Shown: one piece after another, positions 28,434-36,781 of the stretch
Layout of the letters: each line of letters starts with the position of its first letter
How positions within the stretch are numbered: position 1 is the stretch's first letter
Assembly: GCA_017414435.1 (NCBI GenBank)
Contig: JAFQMN010000001.1
Coordinates: forward strand, 62,001-126,000
Origin: Oscillospiraceae bacterium
GTDB taxonomy: Bacteria > Bacillota > Clostridia > Oscillospirales > Ruminococcaceae
DNA: 64,000 nt
Direction: 5' to 3'
Position numbers and translations under genes: made by a program
Notes under the pieces: generated by a model
What the model was told of the DNA's origin: nothing
What the model saw: only the letters and a program-made list of their open reading frames with translations
The model's database searches: none

Positions 28434-29498
28434 ATGTTTAAAAAGAAACTATTGGTTGCTTTACTATTTATATTCATAGGCGCTGGGCTGTTAGCATTTG
28501 GATTAGAAACTGTTAAAGTTATTAATATTCCCGACATGAACCTACGCTTTGCAATCAACCGAAACCTTAACAAAGACATTGATGACCCTATAACAAAAAA
28601 AGAATTAGAAAGTTTAAAAAGTTTATATCTTCGCGGCTTTTCCATAAAAGATTTAACCGGGCTGGAATATGCTACAAACCTAGAAGAATTAAGAGCAGAC
28701 AATAATAAAATCACTGATATCTCTTGCCTAAAAACTTTAACTAAATTGCAAGTTCTAACATTAGGTGAAAACTTAATAAAAGATGGCAGCGCAATAGCAA
28801 ATTTTAAAAATCTTGAATGGCTGGATATTTCTAACAATTCAATGGCAGATATTTCATTCTTAGCTGGCTTAACAAAATTAAATTGGTTAGATGCCTACGG
28901 CAACGGAATAGAAAATATAGAAAGCTTAGCTTCTCTTAAAGAACTGAGCATTTTGAGCTTAAGTAATAACAATATCAGCAGCATAAAGCCTTTAAGCTCG
29001 TTAACGGATATGCAATGGTTAGATATTTCTGCTAATAATATATCAGATATATCGCCTGTAGAAAAACTAACAGACATGTATGAATTCTGGGCAACAAATA
29101 ATAATATAACTAGTATCAGTGCTGTTGCTAAACTTTCTGCTCTAGATGACCTTAATTTAAGCAACAATAAAATTAAAAACATAGAACCTATAGCTAATCT
29201 TTTAGAATTACAATGTTTAGATATTGCCAATAATGAAGTTACCGATATCTCTGCACTTAAAAATCTTAAAAATTTAGAATGGTTGTATATAAACGGTAAT
29301 CAAATAAAAGATTTTTCTGTGCTCAAAGATTTAACTAGCCTTTATGCTCTTTGGTATTCTGGTTCACAAAATATTTCTAGTTTTACTAATTCCGCATATG
29401 TTATTACTTATAATGTAGATAATAAAAAATCCAGTGCCTCTAATACTAAAGAAGAAATTGAAACGGAAATAGAGGTTAAAGAAGAAAAAATTGCCTAG
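28434..29498 (+). CDS. Exported leucine-rich repeat protein (internalin-like repeats)
   Basis: This 354-residue protein has an N-terminal membrane or signal segment (FKKKLLVALLFIFIGAGLLA) and about ten 21-22-residue leucine-rich repeats of the form L-x-x-L-x-x-L-x-L-x-x-N-x-I-x-D-I-x-x-L, for example LEWLDISNNSMADISFLAGL. It ends in an acidic, Glu/Lys-rich tail with no LPXTG. Such repeats bind proteins or glycans. AGGAGG at 28421-28426 selects ATG 28434; the frame upstream is not coding. It converges with the flagellin gene at a shared terminator. Confidence 0.88.
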   Translation: MFKKKLLVALLFIFIGAGLLAFGLETVKVINIPDMNLRFAINRNLNKDIDDPITKKELESLKSLYLRGFSIKDLTGLEYATNLEELRADNNKITDISCLKTLTKLQVLTLGENLIKDGSAIANFKNLEWLDISNNSMADISFLAGLTKLNWLDAYGNGIENIESLASLKELSILSLSNNNISSIKPLSSLTDMQWLDISANNISDISPVEKLTDMYEFWATNNNITSISAVAKLSALDDLNLSNNKIKNIEPIANLLELQCLDIANNEVTDISALKNLKNLEWLYINGNQIKDFSVLKDLTSLYALWYSGSQNISSFTNSAYVITYNVDNKKSSASNTKEEIETEIEVKEEKIA

Positions 29499-29508
29499 CA
29501 GTAGTATA

Positions 29509-29541
29509 TAAAAAGCCCTCGGTGCTTACCGAGGGCTTTGT
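29509..29541. terminator. Bidirectional terminator between LRR and flagellin genes
   Basis: AAAGCCCTCGG pairs with CCGAGGGCTTT around a short loop and serves the two convergent genes. Confidence 0.88.
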
Positions 29542-29550
29542 TTTTTAAAG

Positions 29551-30414
29551 TTAAGCATTCATTAAAAGGTTCGATACTGAATTTGCTGCCTGAACCATTC
29601 TAAAGTTATTCTGCAGAGAAAGCAAAAATGCTTGTAAAGAAAGGTTCTGCTGGCTTTGAGCTGTGGTTGCATTCACTTGTGATTCCAATGCATCCATATC
29701 TTCTATTGTAGAGCGTGCTTCTTCTGTTCTATCTATATTAGATTGTAATGCATCTATAGTAGAATCTATTAACACCTGTTGTGCTCCCAAATTACCTCTT
29801 ATCTGGCTCAATCTCTCTATTGCCTGGTTAATAGAAGTAATCTGTGCATCCCATTGCCCTGCATTTAAAAGAGTATTGCCACCTGCTCCTAAAAATGTCA
29901 ACTGATGTATCCCTAAATTCTGTAATGTCGCAGAAGAAACTGTGAATGTAATACTGCCTAAACCATAGTTTACAACCGCGTTATTAACGCCGCCAGTTAA
30001 TAACTTTCTACCGTTATATTCAGCTTGTTGCACCGCATCAGACATACCTGCTAAAATTTTACTTTTTTCATTGTTAATCAATTGAACGTTAGCGGTTGTC
30101 TTCAAATCTGTACGAGCTCTTATAGCTAAAGTTTTTAAATTGTTCAGTTTATCTGCAATAGATTCAAGTGTACTTTCTGCAATGCTTAGTGCAGCTGAAG
30201 TTTCTTGCATATTGCGCACACCTTCGCTTGCTGCAATGTTTCTGGCCTTAAGCCCTGCAGCAATTGATGCACCCGAAGCATCATCTTGCACAGAAATTAT
30301 CCTCTTACCTAACTTCATCTGAGCTTGTGCGTGAGCCGAAGCCGTTTGTGTTGCCTTTGCATACCTCAATGATGACAGAGAAGCTGCGTCGAAATTTATT
30401 GATTTTATTGCCAT
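29551..30414 (-). CDS. hag: Flagellin
   Basis: This 287-residue protein has both conserved flagellin ends. The N-terminal D0/D1 part includes GKRIISVQDDASGASIAAGL and NMQETSAALSIAESTL, and the C-terminal D1/D0 part has LNAGQWDAQITSINQAIERL-type and NNFRMVQAANSVSNLLMNA sequence. The middle variable domain is short. ATG 30414 begins MAIKSINFD; the upstream frame is not coding. A sigma-D type promoter precedes it. The first residues differ from the common MRINHN start, so this may be one of several flagellins. Confidence 0.92.
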   Translation of the reverse strand: MAIKSINFDAASLSSLRYAKATQTASAHAQAQMKLGKRIISVQDDASGASIAAGLKARNIAASEGVRNMQETSAALSIAESTLESIADKLNNLKTLAIRARTDLKTTANVQLINNEKSKILAGMSDAVQQAEYNGRKLLTGGVNNAVVNYGLGSITFTVSSATLQNLGIHQLTFLGAGGNTLLNAGQWDAQITSINQAIERLSQIRGNLGAQQVLIDSTIDALQSNIDRTEEARSTIEDMDALESQVNATTAQSQQNLSLQAFLLSLQNNFRMVQAANSVSNLLMNA

Positions 30415-30470
30415 GTTCAAAAACTCCCTTATTTTTGTATTTTTTAGATGTAAATTACCATCTGTATTTG

Positions 30471-30497
30471 ATATCGGATGTTTTGCGTTAAACTTTA
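30471..30497 (-). promoter_or_regulatory. Sigma-D (sigma-28) type promoter of the flagellin gene
   Basis: On the minus strand, TAAA (30497-30494) is separated by exactly 15 bases from TCCGATAT (30478-30471), matching the consensus TAAA-N15-GCCGATAA/T. It is about 57 bases before the flagellin start. Confidence 0.8.
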
Positions 30498-30647
30498 ACA
30501 TTTTTGGAAATTTTTTTCTAAAAAATATGTTCAGCTTTTCGTTTTTTGATTTTTATTTAAAAATAATTTAATATATTTTATAAAAATAGTAACTTATGTT
30601 AAAAATATCAAGCTTTTGGGTTCCTGCTTTTGTTGTAACCAGAGTAA

Positions 30648-30945
30648 TTTTTACGCACAAAAAAGTTATTAACATTTGTTCCACGTGGAACAAAATTAAA
30701 AATTTGTTTTAATAAAGCCGCAAATGCCACTTTTTTTGTACTTTTTTGAAAAACTAAGAATAGCTACACCCCCGCTGCGCGGGGTGTAGCTATGTTCTGA
30801 TTTAAAAGCTGCAAATTCTATTCTTTTGTACTTTTTTGAATTTTAGTTGATTAAAAACTCTCGCAAAACTATGGGATTTTTACGTTTGAATTTATAAAGT
30901 TGTAAATTCCGATCTTCTGTTTTTTAAAAAAATCAATATTCGCAT
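30648..30945 (+). repeat. Dispersed intergenic repeat, copy D (all modules)
   Basis: This is the most complete copy: ACGCACAAAAAAGTTATTAA, palindrome at 30677-30692, TTTTAATAAAGCCGC, CACTTTTTTTGTAC, the hairpin TAGCTACACCCC/GGGGTGTAGCTA at 30771-30792, then ATTTAAAAGCTGCAAA, TTTTGTACTTTTTTGAA and a tail ending in AATTCCGATCTTCTG. Apart from the two promoters, it fills the gap between flagellin and the van-type operon. Confidence 0.9.
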
Positions 30946-30956
30946 AGCTTGCATAT

Positions 30957-30985
30957 TTGCAGAACTGCTGTCTTCGTGATATAAT
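30957..30985 (+). promoter_or_regulatory. Probable sigma-A promoter of the van-type operon
   Basis: TTGCAG at 30957-30962 and TATAAT at 30980-30985 are 17 bases apart and lie 54 bases before the ligase start. No operator was recognised. Confidence 0.6.
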
Positions 30986-31038
30986 AAATATATTAATATA
31001 ACAATTCATAATTTGAACTAAAGAAAGAAGAGAAATAT

Positions 31039-32070
31039 ATGCAAAAAATTAAAGTTGCTGTAATTTTTGGCGGTAATTCACCCGAACATAATGTATCACT
31101 CAGCTCCACGTATTCGGTACTTAAAAACATCAATTCTGTAAAATATCAAATAATTCCAATTGGTATTACCAAAGCCGGCAATTGGTATCATTATTCTGGA
31201 GATTACGAAAAAATCCACGATGGCAGTTGGGAACGTGACGAACTTAACGTTCACAAACTAACATTTTCTCCCAATTCTTCCTTCCCTTGCTTTTATGAAT
31301 ATATTAACAATAAATGGGAGATATTAACCGTTGATTTAGTCTTTCCAATTTTGCACGGTAAAAACGGAGAAGACGGTTCTCTGCAAGGAATGTTTGAGCT
31401 TGCCGGAATCCCTATTGTGGGCTGTAACACCCTTTCTTCTGCACTTTGCATGGATAAACATCGTGCACATCAACTGGTAGCTTACCATGGTATTGCGGTG
31501 CCTAAAGCTATTACTATAAATAAAAAATGTGTGCCAGATATTTCTGCCCTTGGTTTGCCGGTGTTTGTTAAACCAGTGCGTGCCGGCTCATCTTTTGGAA
31601 TCAGCAAGGTTACAGAACAAAAGGACTTGGCAGCCGCAATAGATTTGGCTTTAAAATATGATTCTGAAGTGATTATAGAAGAGGCCATAAATGGCTTTGA
31701 AGTGGGCTGTGCTATTTTAGGTAAAGATGAACTTACCGTTGGGCGAGTTGATGAAATTGAAACTCAAAATGGTTTTTTTGATTATGAAGAAAAATATACA
31801 CTCAAAACAGCTAAAATTCATGTGCCTGCAAGAATAGATGCCGCAATAGAGAAAGAAATTCAAGAAACTGCGAAAAGAATATATAAAATATTAGGCTGTT
31901 CCGGTTTTGCAAGAATAGATATGTTCTTAACGCCAGAAAATAAAATCGTGTTCAACGAAGCTAACACAATTCCAGGGCTAACTTCGCACAGTCAGTTCCC
32001 TATGATGATGAAGGCAATCGGGCTTTCTTTTGCAAAAGTATTAGATAAATTATTGGAGTTATATGTATGA
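31039..32070 (+). CDS. vanG-like: D-Ala--D-Ser ligase candidate (VanG/VanC-type ATP-grasp ligase)
   Basis: This 343-residue ATP-grasp enzyme starts VAVIFGGNSPEHNVSLSS, has HGKNGEDGSLQGMFELAGIP and GFARIDMFLTPENKIVFNEA with NTIPGLTSHS, the D-Ala-D-X ligase signature. Its omega-loop region reads FFDYEEKYTLKTAKIHVPA, the EKY...VPA form that I associate with D-Ala-D-Ser ligases (VanC/E/G) rather than with housekeeping Ddl. The 4-base overlap with a VanXY gene followed by VanT fits that assignment. Making D-Ser-ended peptidoglycan precursors lowers vancomycin affinity. A housekeeping Ddl role cannot be fully excluded. Confidence 0.82.
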   Translation: MQKIKVAVIFGGNSPEHNVSLSSTYSVLKNINSVKYQIIPIGITKAGNWYHYSGDYEKIHDGSWERDELNVHKLTFSPNSSFPCFYEYINNKWEILTVDLVFPILHGKNGEDGSLQGMFELAGIPIVGCNTLSSALCMDKHRAHQLVAYHGIAVPKAITINKKCVPDISALGLPVFVKPVRAGSSFGISKVTEQKDLAAAIDLALKYDSEVIIEEAINGFEVGCAILGKDELTVGRVDEIETQNGFFDYEEKYTLKTAKIHVPARIDAAIEKEIQETAKRIYKILGCSGFARIDMFLTPENKIVFNEANTIPGLTSHSQFPMMMKAIGLSFAKVLDKLLELYV

Positions 32071-32807
32071 ACATAAAACTACAAGAACAAGATATTTATT
32101 ACGGCAATCTTATTTTAGTAAATCAAGAAAACCCTCTACATTTTAATAACATTGCAGATCTAACTCCTGTTTCTCTTCTACAATCAAATATCCTTTTAAA
32201 ACAAAGTGCTGTTAACGCATTAAATTCTGTTTTGCAAGAGATTAATGCGCAAAACGATATTGTTCCAGTAAGTGGATATCGTTCTATGGCTGAACAAACT
32301 CAAATATTTGAAGATTCTTTAAAAGAAAACGGGGCAGAATTTACACAAAAATTTGTTGCAAAGCCGGGCTGTAGCGAACATCAAACAGGTTTAGCTATAG
32401 ATTTAGGGCAAAATATTCCACCAATAGATTTTATACGGCCAGATTTCCCTTATTATGGCATCTGCAATAAATTTAGAACTACTGCGCCCAATTACGGTTT
32501 TGTGGAGCGGTACGGAACCGGCAAAGAAAATATTACAAAAATTGCTCATGAACCCTGGCATTTTAGGTATGTTGGCACACCACATTCACAAATAATGCAT
32601 TCTAAAAACCTTTCTTTAGAGGAATACATTTTATTTTTAAAAGATTTCAACAACAATAATAAACTTGTTTATATTACAAATAGAATTAAATTCGAAATTT
32701 ATTATGTGCCTTATTGCGAACAAATAAATATCGATTGCAATGAGGATTTAATATATCAAATCTCTGGCAATAATATTGATGGTTTTATTATAACTAATTG
32801 GAAGTGA
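32067..32807 (+). CDS. vanXY-like: VanXY-type D,D-dipeptidase/D,D-carboxypeptidase
   Basis: This 246-residue zinc peptidase has SGYRSMAEQTQIF, SEHQTGLAIDLG (His and Asp zinc ligands in S-x-H-x-x-G-x-A-x-D) and HEPWHFRYVG (catalytic Glu and third ligand in E-P-W-H). There is no signal peptide, in keeping with cytosolic VanXY enzymes that remove D-Ala-D-Ala and pentapeptide D-Ala so that D-Ser precursors dominate. The last 50 residues form an extra unrecognised segment. Start overlaps the ligase stop (ATGA), and vanT follows after 5 bases. Confidence 0.85.
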   Translation: MNIKLQEQDIYYGNLILVNQENPLHFNNIADLTPVSLLQSNILLKQSAVNALNSVLQEINAQNDIVPVSGYRSMAEQTQIFEDSLKENGAEFTQKFVAKPGCSEHQTGLAIDLGQNIPPIDFIRPDFPYYGICNKFRTTAPNYGFVERYGTGKENITKIAHEPWHFRYVGTPHSQIMHSKNLSLEEYILFLKDFNNNNKLVYITNRIKFEIYYVPYCEQINIDCNEDLIYQISGNNIDGFIITNWK

Positions 32808-32812
32808 ATATT

Positions 32813-34939
32813 ATGAGGAAATCTAAAAACTATTTTGGCATAGATATGTTTAGATTATTGGCCGCACTTTTAGTTGTGGCTGTGCATACATCTCCGCTTT
32901 ATTCAATAAACCCCTTTGCAGATTTTCTGCTCACTAGAATTTTGGCAAGGCTTGCAGTACCGTTCTTTTTTGCAACGTCTGGCTTTTTTTTAGTAAAACG
33001 CTATTCAAAAGATACGGTTAAGCTACAGATGTTTATTAAAAAAACAATTAAAATCTATATTATTTCTATCTTAATATATCTGCCGTTAAACATATACGCT
33101 GGCTACTTTTCTAAAGAATTATTACTCCCACGAATTATTCAAGATACTGTATTTAACGGTACTTTTTACCATTTGTGGTATCTGCCCGCATCAATTTTTG
33201 GTGCTGCAATAACTTGGTTTTTAATTAAAAAATTAGATTATAAAAAATCATTTTGTATTGTGGCTTTCTTATATTTAATTGGTCTTTTTGGCGATAGTTA
33301 TTACGGTATTGCCGGGCAATTTTACACAACCAGAGAACTTTATAATCTGTTGTTTCAAATTATGTATTACACCAGAAACGGTTTGTTCTTTGCACCAATA
33401 TTCTTTTGGCTTGGCAGTTTTATTGCAAACAAACAGAGCAATCTTTCTGTTTTAGAAAACACCTTTGGTTTTTGTGTGAGCTTGCTGCTAATGACTACAG
33501 AAGCCATAGCCGTACACCATTTTAACCTGTCTCGGCACGACAGTATGTATATATTTTTAGTTCCCTGCATATTTTTTTTGTTCAATATCCTTTTAGAACT
33601 AAAAGGCAAACGTATTGCTTGGGCTAGAGATCTTTCTTTAATAATCTATATCATTCACCCTTTTATGATTGTTTTGGTAAGATTATGTGCTCATATTTTA
33701 AAACTTGAATGGTTATTTGTAGAAAATAGCATTGTGCATTATCTTTTAGTCTGTGCCGCATCATTAGTTTTTGGCTTGCTTTTTGTTAACATCATATGCA
33801 AATATACAAAAAATCGGGCTGCAAAACCGCAGCAAAAATGCAGAGCTTGGATAGAGCTCAATTTAGATAACTTAACACATAATTTAAACGAGATTAAAAA
33901 GGCTCTGCCTGCCAACTGCCAGGTAATGGCCGTGGTTAAAGCCGAAGCATATGGTCACAGAATTTTTGAGTTTTCTACCCATTTAGAGGCTTTGGGAGTT
34001 AAATCTTTTGCTGTAGCTACAATTGATGAGGCAATTTTATTGCGAAGATTCGGCATAAACAGCGAGATATTAATTTTGGGCTACACAGATGTTAGACGTG
34101 CCGCAGATTTAAAAAGATATAATCTTTTGCAGACTATAATTGATTTTGATTATGCAAAAGCTTTAAATCAACAAAATATACCTGTTAAAGCACATCTTAA
34201 AATAGATACCGGCATGCATCGTCTGGGTGTGAATTTTGATGATTTAACTCATATAAAAGATATATTTTCTTTTAAAAACATTAAAATTCTAGGAATATAT
34301 TCTCATTTCAGTTCTTCTGAAACTTTAGCCGCTGAAGATGTTGCATTTACTCAGTTACAGTTAAATAGATTTTATTCTGTGCTAAATTTTCTTAAACAAA
34401 ACAATATTTCTTTACCTAAAACACATATCCAAAGCACTTATGGCTTGCTTAATTACCCACAAATTGAATGCAACTATGTTAGGTTAGGGCTAGCGCTTTA
34501 TGGCATTTTAAGCTTGCCAGATGATAAAACTAAACTACAGCTAAATTTAAAACCTGTGCTTTCATTTAAATCTAAAGTTGTGCTTTTGCGAAATGTTGCT
34601 AAAGATGAAGCTGTTGGTTACGATAGAGCATTTGTTACCGAGCGTGATACAAAACTCGCTATGTTGCCAATTGGTTATGCAGATGGCTTGCCTAGAAATT
34701 TTGTAGGCTATGTGTTAATAAACGGCTCGCCCGCCCCAATAGTAGGCCGAATTTGTATGGATCAGCTCTCTGTTGATGTAACAGATATTCCAAACATTGC
34801 CGTGGGCGATGAAGTGGAAATAATATCATTAAAATCTGAATCTAACCTTTTGGCTCCGCAAATAGCTAAGCAGTACGGTAGTATCAGTAACGAGCTTTTA
34901 AGTAGGTTGGGAATGCGGCTTGATGTTCTAACTATTTAA
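32813..34939 (+). CDS. vanT-like: VanT-type membrane serine/alanine racemase
   Basis: This 708-residue fusion has an N-terminal acyltransferase-3-like membrane domain (FGIDMFRLLAALLVVAVHT and about ten hydrophobic helices to residue 335) joined to an alanine racemase domain starting at RAWIELNLDNLTHNL. The PLP lysine lies in AVVKAEAYGH near residue 376, and the second catalytic Tyr is expected in AVGYDRAF. This architecture is specific to VanT, which supplies D-Ser to the D-Ala-D-Ser ligase. GGAAGTGA supports ATG 32813. The membrane part is thought to take up L-Ser in known VanT proteins. Confidence 0.9.
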   Translation: MRKSKNYFGIDMFRLLAALLVVAVHTSPLYSINPFADFLLTRILARLAVPFFFATSGFFLVKRYSKDTVKLQMFIKKTIKIYIISILIYLPLNIYAGYFSKELLLPRIIQDTVFNGTFYHLWYLPASIFGAAITWFLIKKLDYKKSFCIVAFLYLIGLFGDSYYGIAGQFYTTRELYNLLFQIMYYTRNGLFFAPIFFWLGSFIANKQSNLSVLENTFGFCVSLLLMTTEAIAVHHFNLSRHDSMYIFLVPCIFFLFNILLELKGKRIAWARDLSLIIYIIHPFMIVLVRLCAHILKLEWLFVENSIVHYLLVCAASLVFGLLFVNIICKYTKNRAAKPQQKCRAWIELNLDNLTHNLNEIKKALPANCQVMAVVKAEAYGHRIFEFSTHLEALGVKSFAVATIDEAILLRRFGINSEILILGYTDVRRAADLKRYNLLQTIIDFDYAKALNQQNIPVKAHLKIDTGMHRLGVNFDDLTHIKDIFSFKNIKILGIYSHFSSSETLAAEDVAFTQLQLNRFYSVLNFLKQNNISLPKTHIQSTYGLLNYPQIECNYVRLGLALYGILSLPDDKTKLQLNLKPVLSFKSKVVLLRNVAKDEAVGYDRAFVTERDTKLAMLPIGYADGLPRNFVGYVLINGSPAPIVGRICMDQLSVDVTDIPNIAVGDEVEIISLKSESNLLAPQIAKQYGSISNELLSRLGMRLDVLTI

Positions 34940-34982
34940 TATGTTTTAAAAAACTAATTTGAATATGGGAGTGCAATATACT

Positions 34983-35630
34983 ATGTATATAAATTCACAA
35001 TATAAACAAACTTGGGCATTTATAAAGACTAAACTTTTGCGCTTGTTCTGGTTTGGCTGTGTTTTTGTTGTTTTAATGTCGTTTTTGTCATATTGGTTTT
35101 TACAAAAACACCCAGATATTCTGCAAACGTTTGTTACTACTCTTAAACATACAAAACACATTACTGTTCCAGAATCTATGAAATCATCGCATTTTTTAAC
35201 CCACCTTTACAGAACTTATGCGATATTTATAAATAATATAAAAGTAGATTTACTATACTCTATTCTATTGGGTCTTCTGCCTTTTATGTGTTTTCTCACC
35301 GTGATCTTAGGTATTAATGCATTTGGGTTGACAGCAGCTTTAATTGTAGGCCGCACACGGTATAATGCCTCTATTTTTAAACTTTTAGTTTGGGGTATAA
35401 TGCCGCATGGAATCTTTGAGCTTTGCAGCTGGTTTTTAGCCGCAGCAATAGGTTTATATCTTAATATAACTCTTTCTGAAGCAATAATGAAAAAAACACA
35501 CGATCCAATGAAATATGCTTTTAAAAATGCCGGCGCTTCCTTTTTGCTGTTTGTATTCCCTTTAACCTTGTTCGCAGCGTTTGTTGAGGCTTTTGCTACT
35601 CCATTGTTTATAAAAGCGTTTCTAAAATAG
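34983..35630 (+). CDS. SpoIIM-family (DUF95) membrane protein
   Basis: This 215-residue protein has about five hydrophobic helices and the motif WGIMPHGIFELCSWFLAAAIG typical of stage II sporulation protein M and its relatives. In sporulators SpoIIM acts with SpoIID and SpoIIP in peptidoglycan remodelling during engulfment; many homologues occur outside sporulation. Located 43 bases after vanT and 22 bases before an ATP-grasp gene, it seems to be part of the same operon, so a cell-envelope role is likely but not shown. GGGAG at 34967-34971 supports ATG 34983. Confidence 0.75.
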   Translation: MYINSQYKQTWAFIKTKLLRLFWFGCVFVVLMSFLSYWFLQKHPDILQTFVTTLKHTKHITVPESMKSSHFLTHLYRTYAIFINNIKVDLLYSILLGLLPFMCFLTVILGINAFGLTAALIVGRTRYNASIFKLLVWGIMPHGIFELCSWFLAAAIGLYLNITLSEAIMKKTHDPMKYAFKNAGASFLLFVFPLTLFAAFVEAFATPLFIKAFLK

Positions 35631-35652
35631 CTTCTTGTAAGGAGAAAAGTTA

Positions 35653-36663
35653 ATGAAAAAATTCTTATATATAATACGCTGCATTAAAGAGATGAACTTT
35701 AAAAACATGCTAGAAAGAGTTGATAAAGTACATCAAAAGTCTAAAAAGCCTAAAATAGTTATATTTTTAGATATGGTTTGGTGCGGGTTAAGGTATGGTG
35801 CCGGCTACAGAGATTATGAATTAAATGAATGGTGGACTTTAAACCACAAACAGCGCAAAACATATGTTACCCGTGCTATAAATAATAAACTGGTTCATAA
35901 ATTAAATAATCCACAATATACTCACCTGCTAGAAAATAAAGTGGAATTTAACCAGATGTTTGATGAGTTTTTAGGCCGCAAATGGCTTAACCTTGCAACT
36001 GCCTCTTTTAAAGATTTTGAAGATTTTATGGCCGAGTTAGATGAAATTATTGCCAAACCAATTGCAGATGCATGCGGGCATAATGTGTTTAAATTAAGCA
36101 AAAATAAATTCTCTTCAATTCAGGCTATGTATGATTATATTCTTAAAACAAACAGCGTTTTAATAGAAGAATACGTGGTTCAGAATAAAATAATAGCAAG
36201 CTTGCATCCGTCATCTATTAACACGCTAAGAATTGTTACTTTGCGAGCAGATGATGGAAAAAACCATATCCTATATGCTTTTATTCGAATCGGTAATGAA
36301 GGTCGCGTTGTAGATAATATTAACTCTGGTGGCATGGCAGCGCCAATAGATTTAGAAAGTGGAATTATCAATAATATAGCTTTCGATAAAAATATAAACT
36401 ATTATGAATTTCACCCTCTAACCGGCATAAAAATTGTTGGTTTGCAGATTCCTATGTGGGAAGAAGCAAAAAATTTAGTTTTAAAAGCTGCTGAATTAAT
36501 CCCACAAGTTAGATATATAGGCTGGGATGTTGCACTAACAGAAAGTGCCCCTATATTAATAGAGGCTAATTACTTCCCCGGGCATGATCTTTTACAAATG
36601 CCGCCACATGTGCCAAATAAAATTGGAATGCTGCCGCAATATAAAAAGTTTATTAAAATTTAA
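35653..36663 (+). CDS. Sugar-transfer-associated ATP-grasp protein
   Basis: This 336-residue protein resembles the ATP-grasp group found near polysaccharide and sugar-transferase genes. It has VLIEEYVVQNKIIASLHPSS with NTLRIVTLR, SGGMAAPIDLESG, and the metal-binding VRYIGWDVALTESAPILIE with the final Glu-Ala-Asn. It probably joins a carboxylate to an amine or hydroxyl on a cell-envelope compound; the substrate is unknown. It is the last gene of the van-type operon, with AAGGAG before ATG 35653. Confidence 0.75.
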   Translation: MKKFLYIIRCIKEMNFKNMLERVDKVHQKSKKPKIVIFLDMVWCGLRYGAGYRDYELNEWWTLNHKQRKTYVTRAINNKLVHKLNNPQYTHLLENKVEFNQMFDEFLGRKWLNLATASFKDFEDFMAELDEIIAKPIADACGHNVFKLSKNKFSSIQAMYDYILKTNSVLIEEYVVQNKIIASLHPSSINTLRIVTLRADDGKNHILYAFIRIGNEGRVVDNINSGGMAAPIDLESGIINNIAFDKNINYYEFHPLTGIKIVGLQIPMWEEAKNLVLKAAELIPQVRYIGWDVALTESAPILIEANYFPGHDLLQMPPHVPNKIGMLPQYKKFIKI

Positions 36664-36781
36664 GGATATTTATTATAATAACTTTACTATTAAATATTTT
36701 TATGTTATAATCTAACTGTTAAATTAGCAAATTATTAAATAATTTGTTTTTACGTAAATTAAAATCAAGAGAGGAAGAAAA

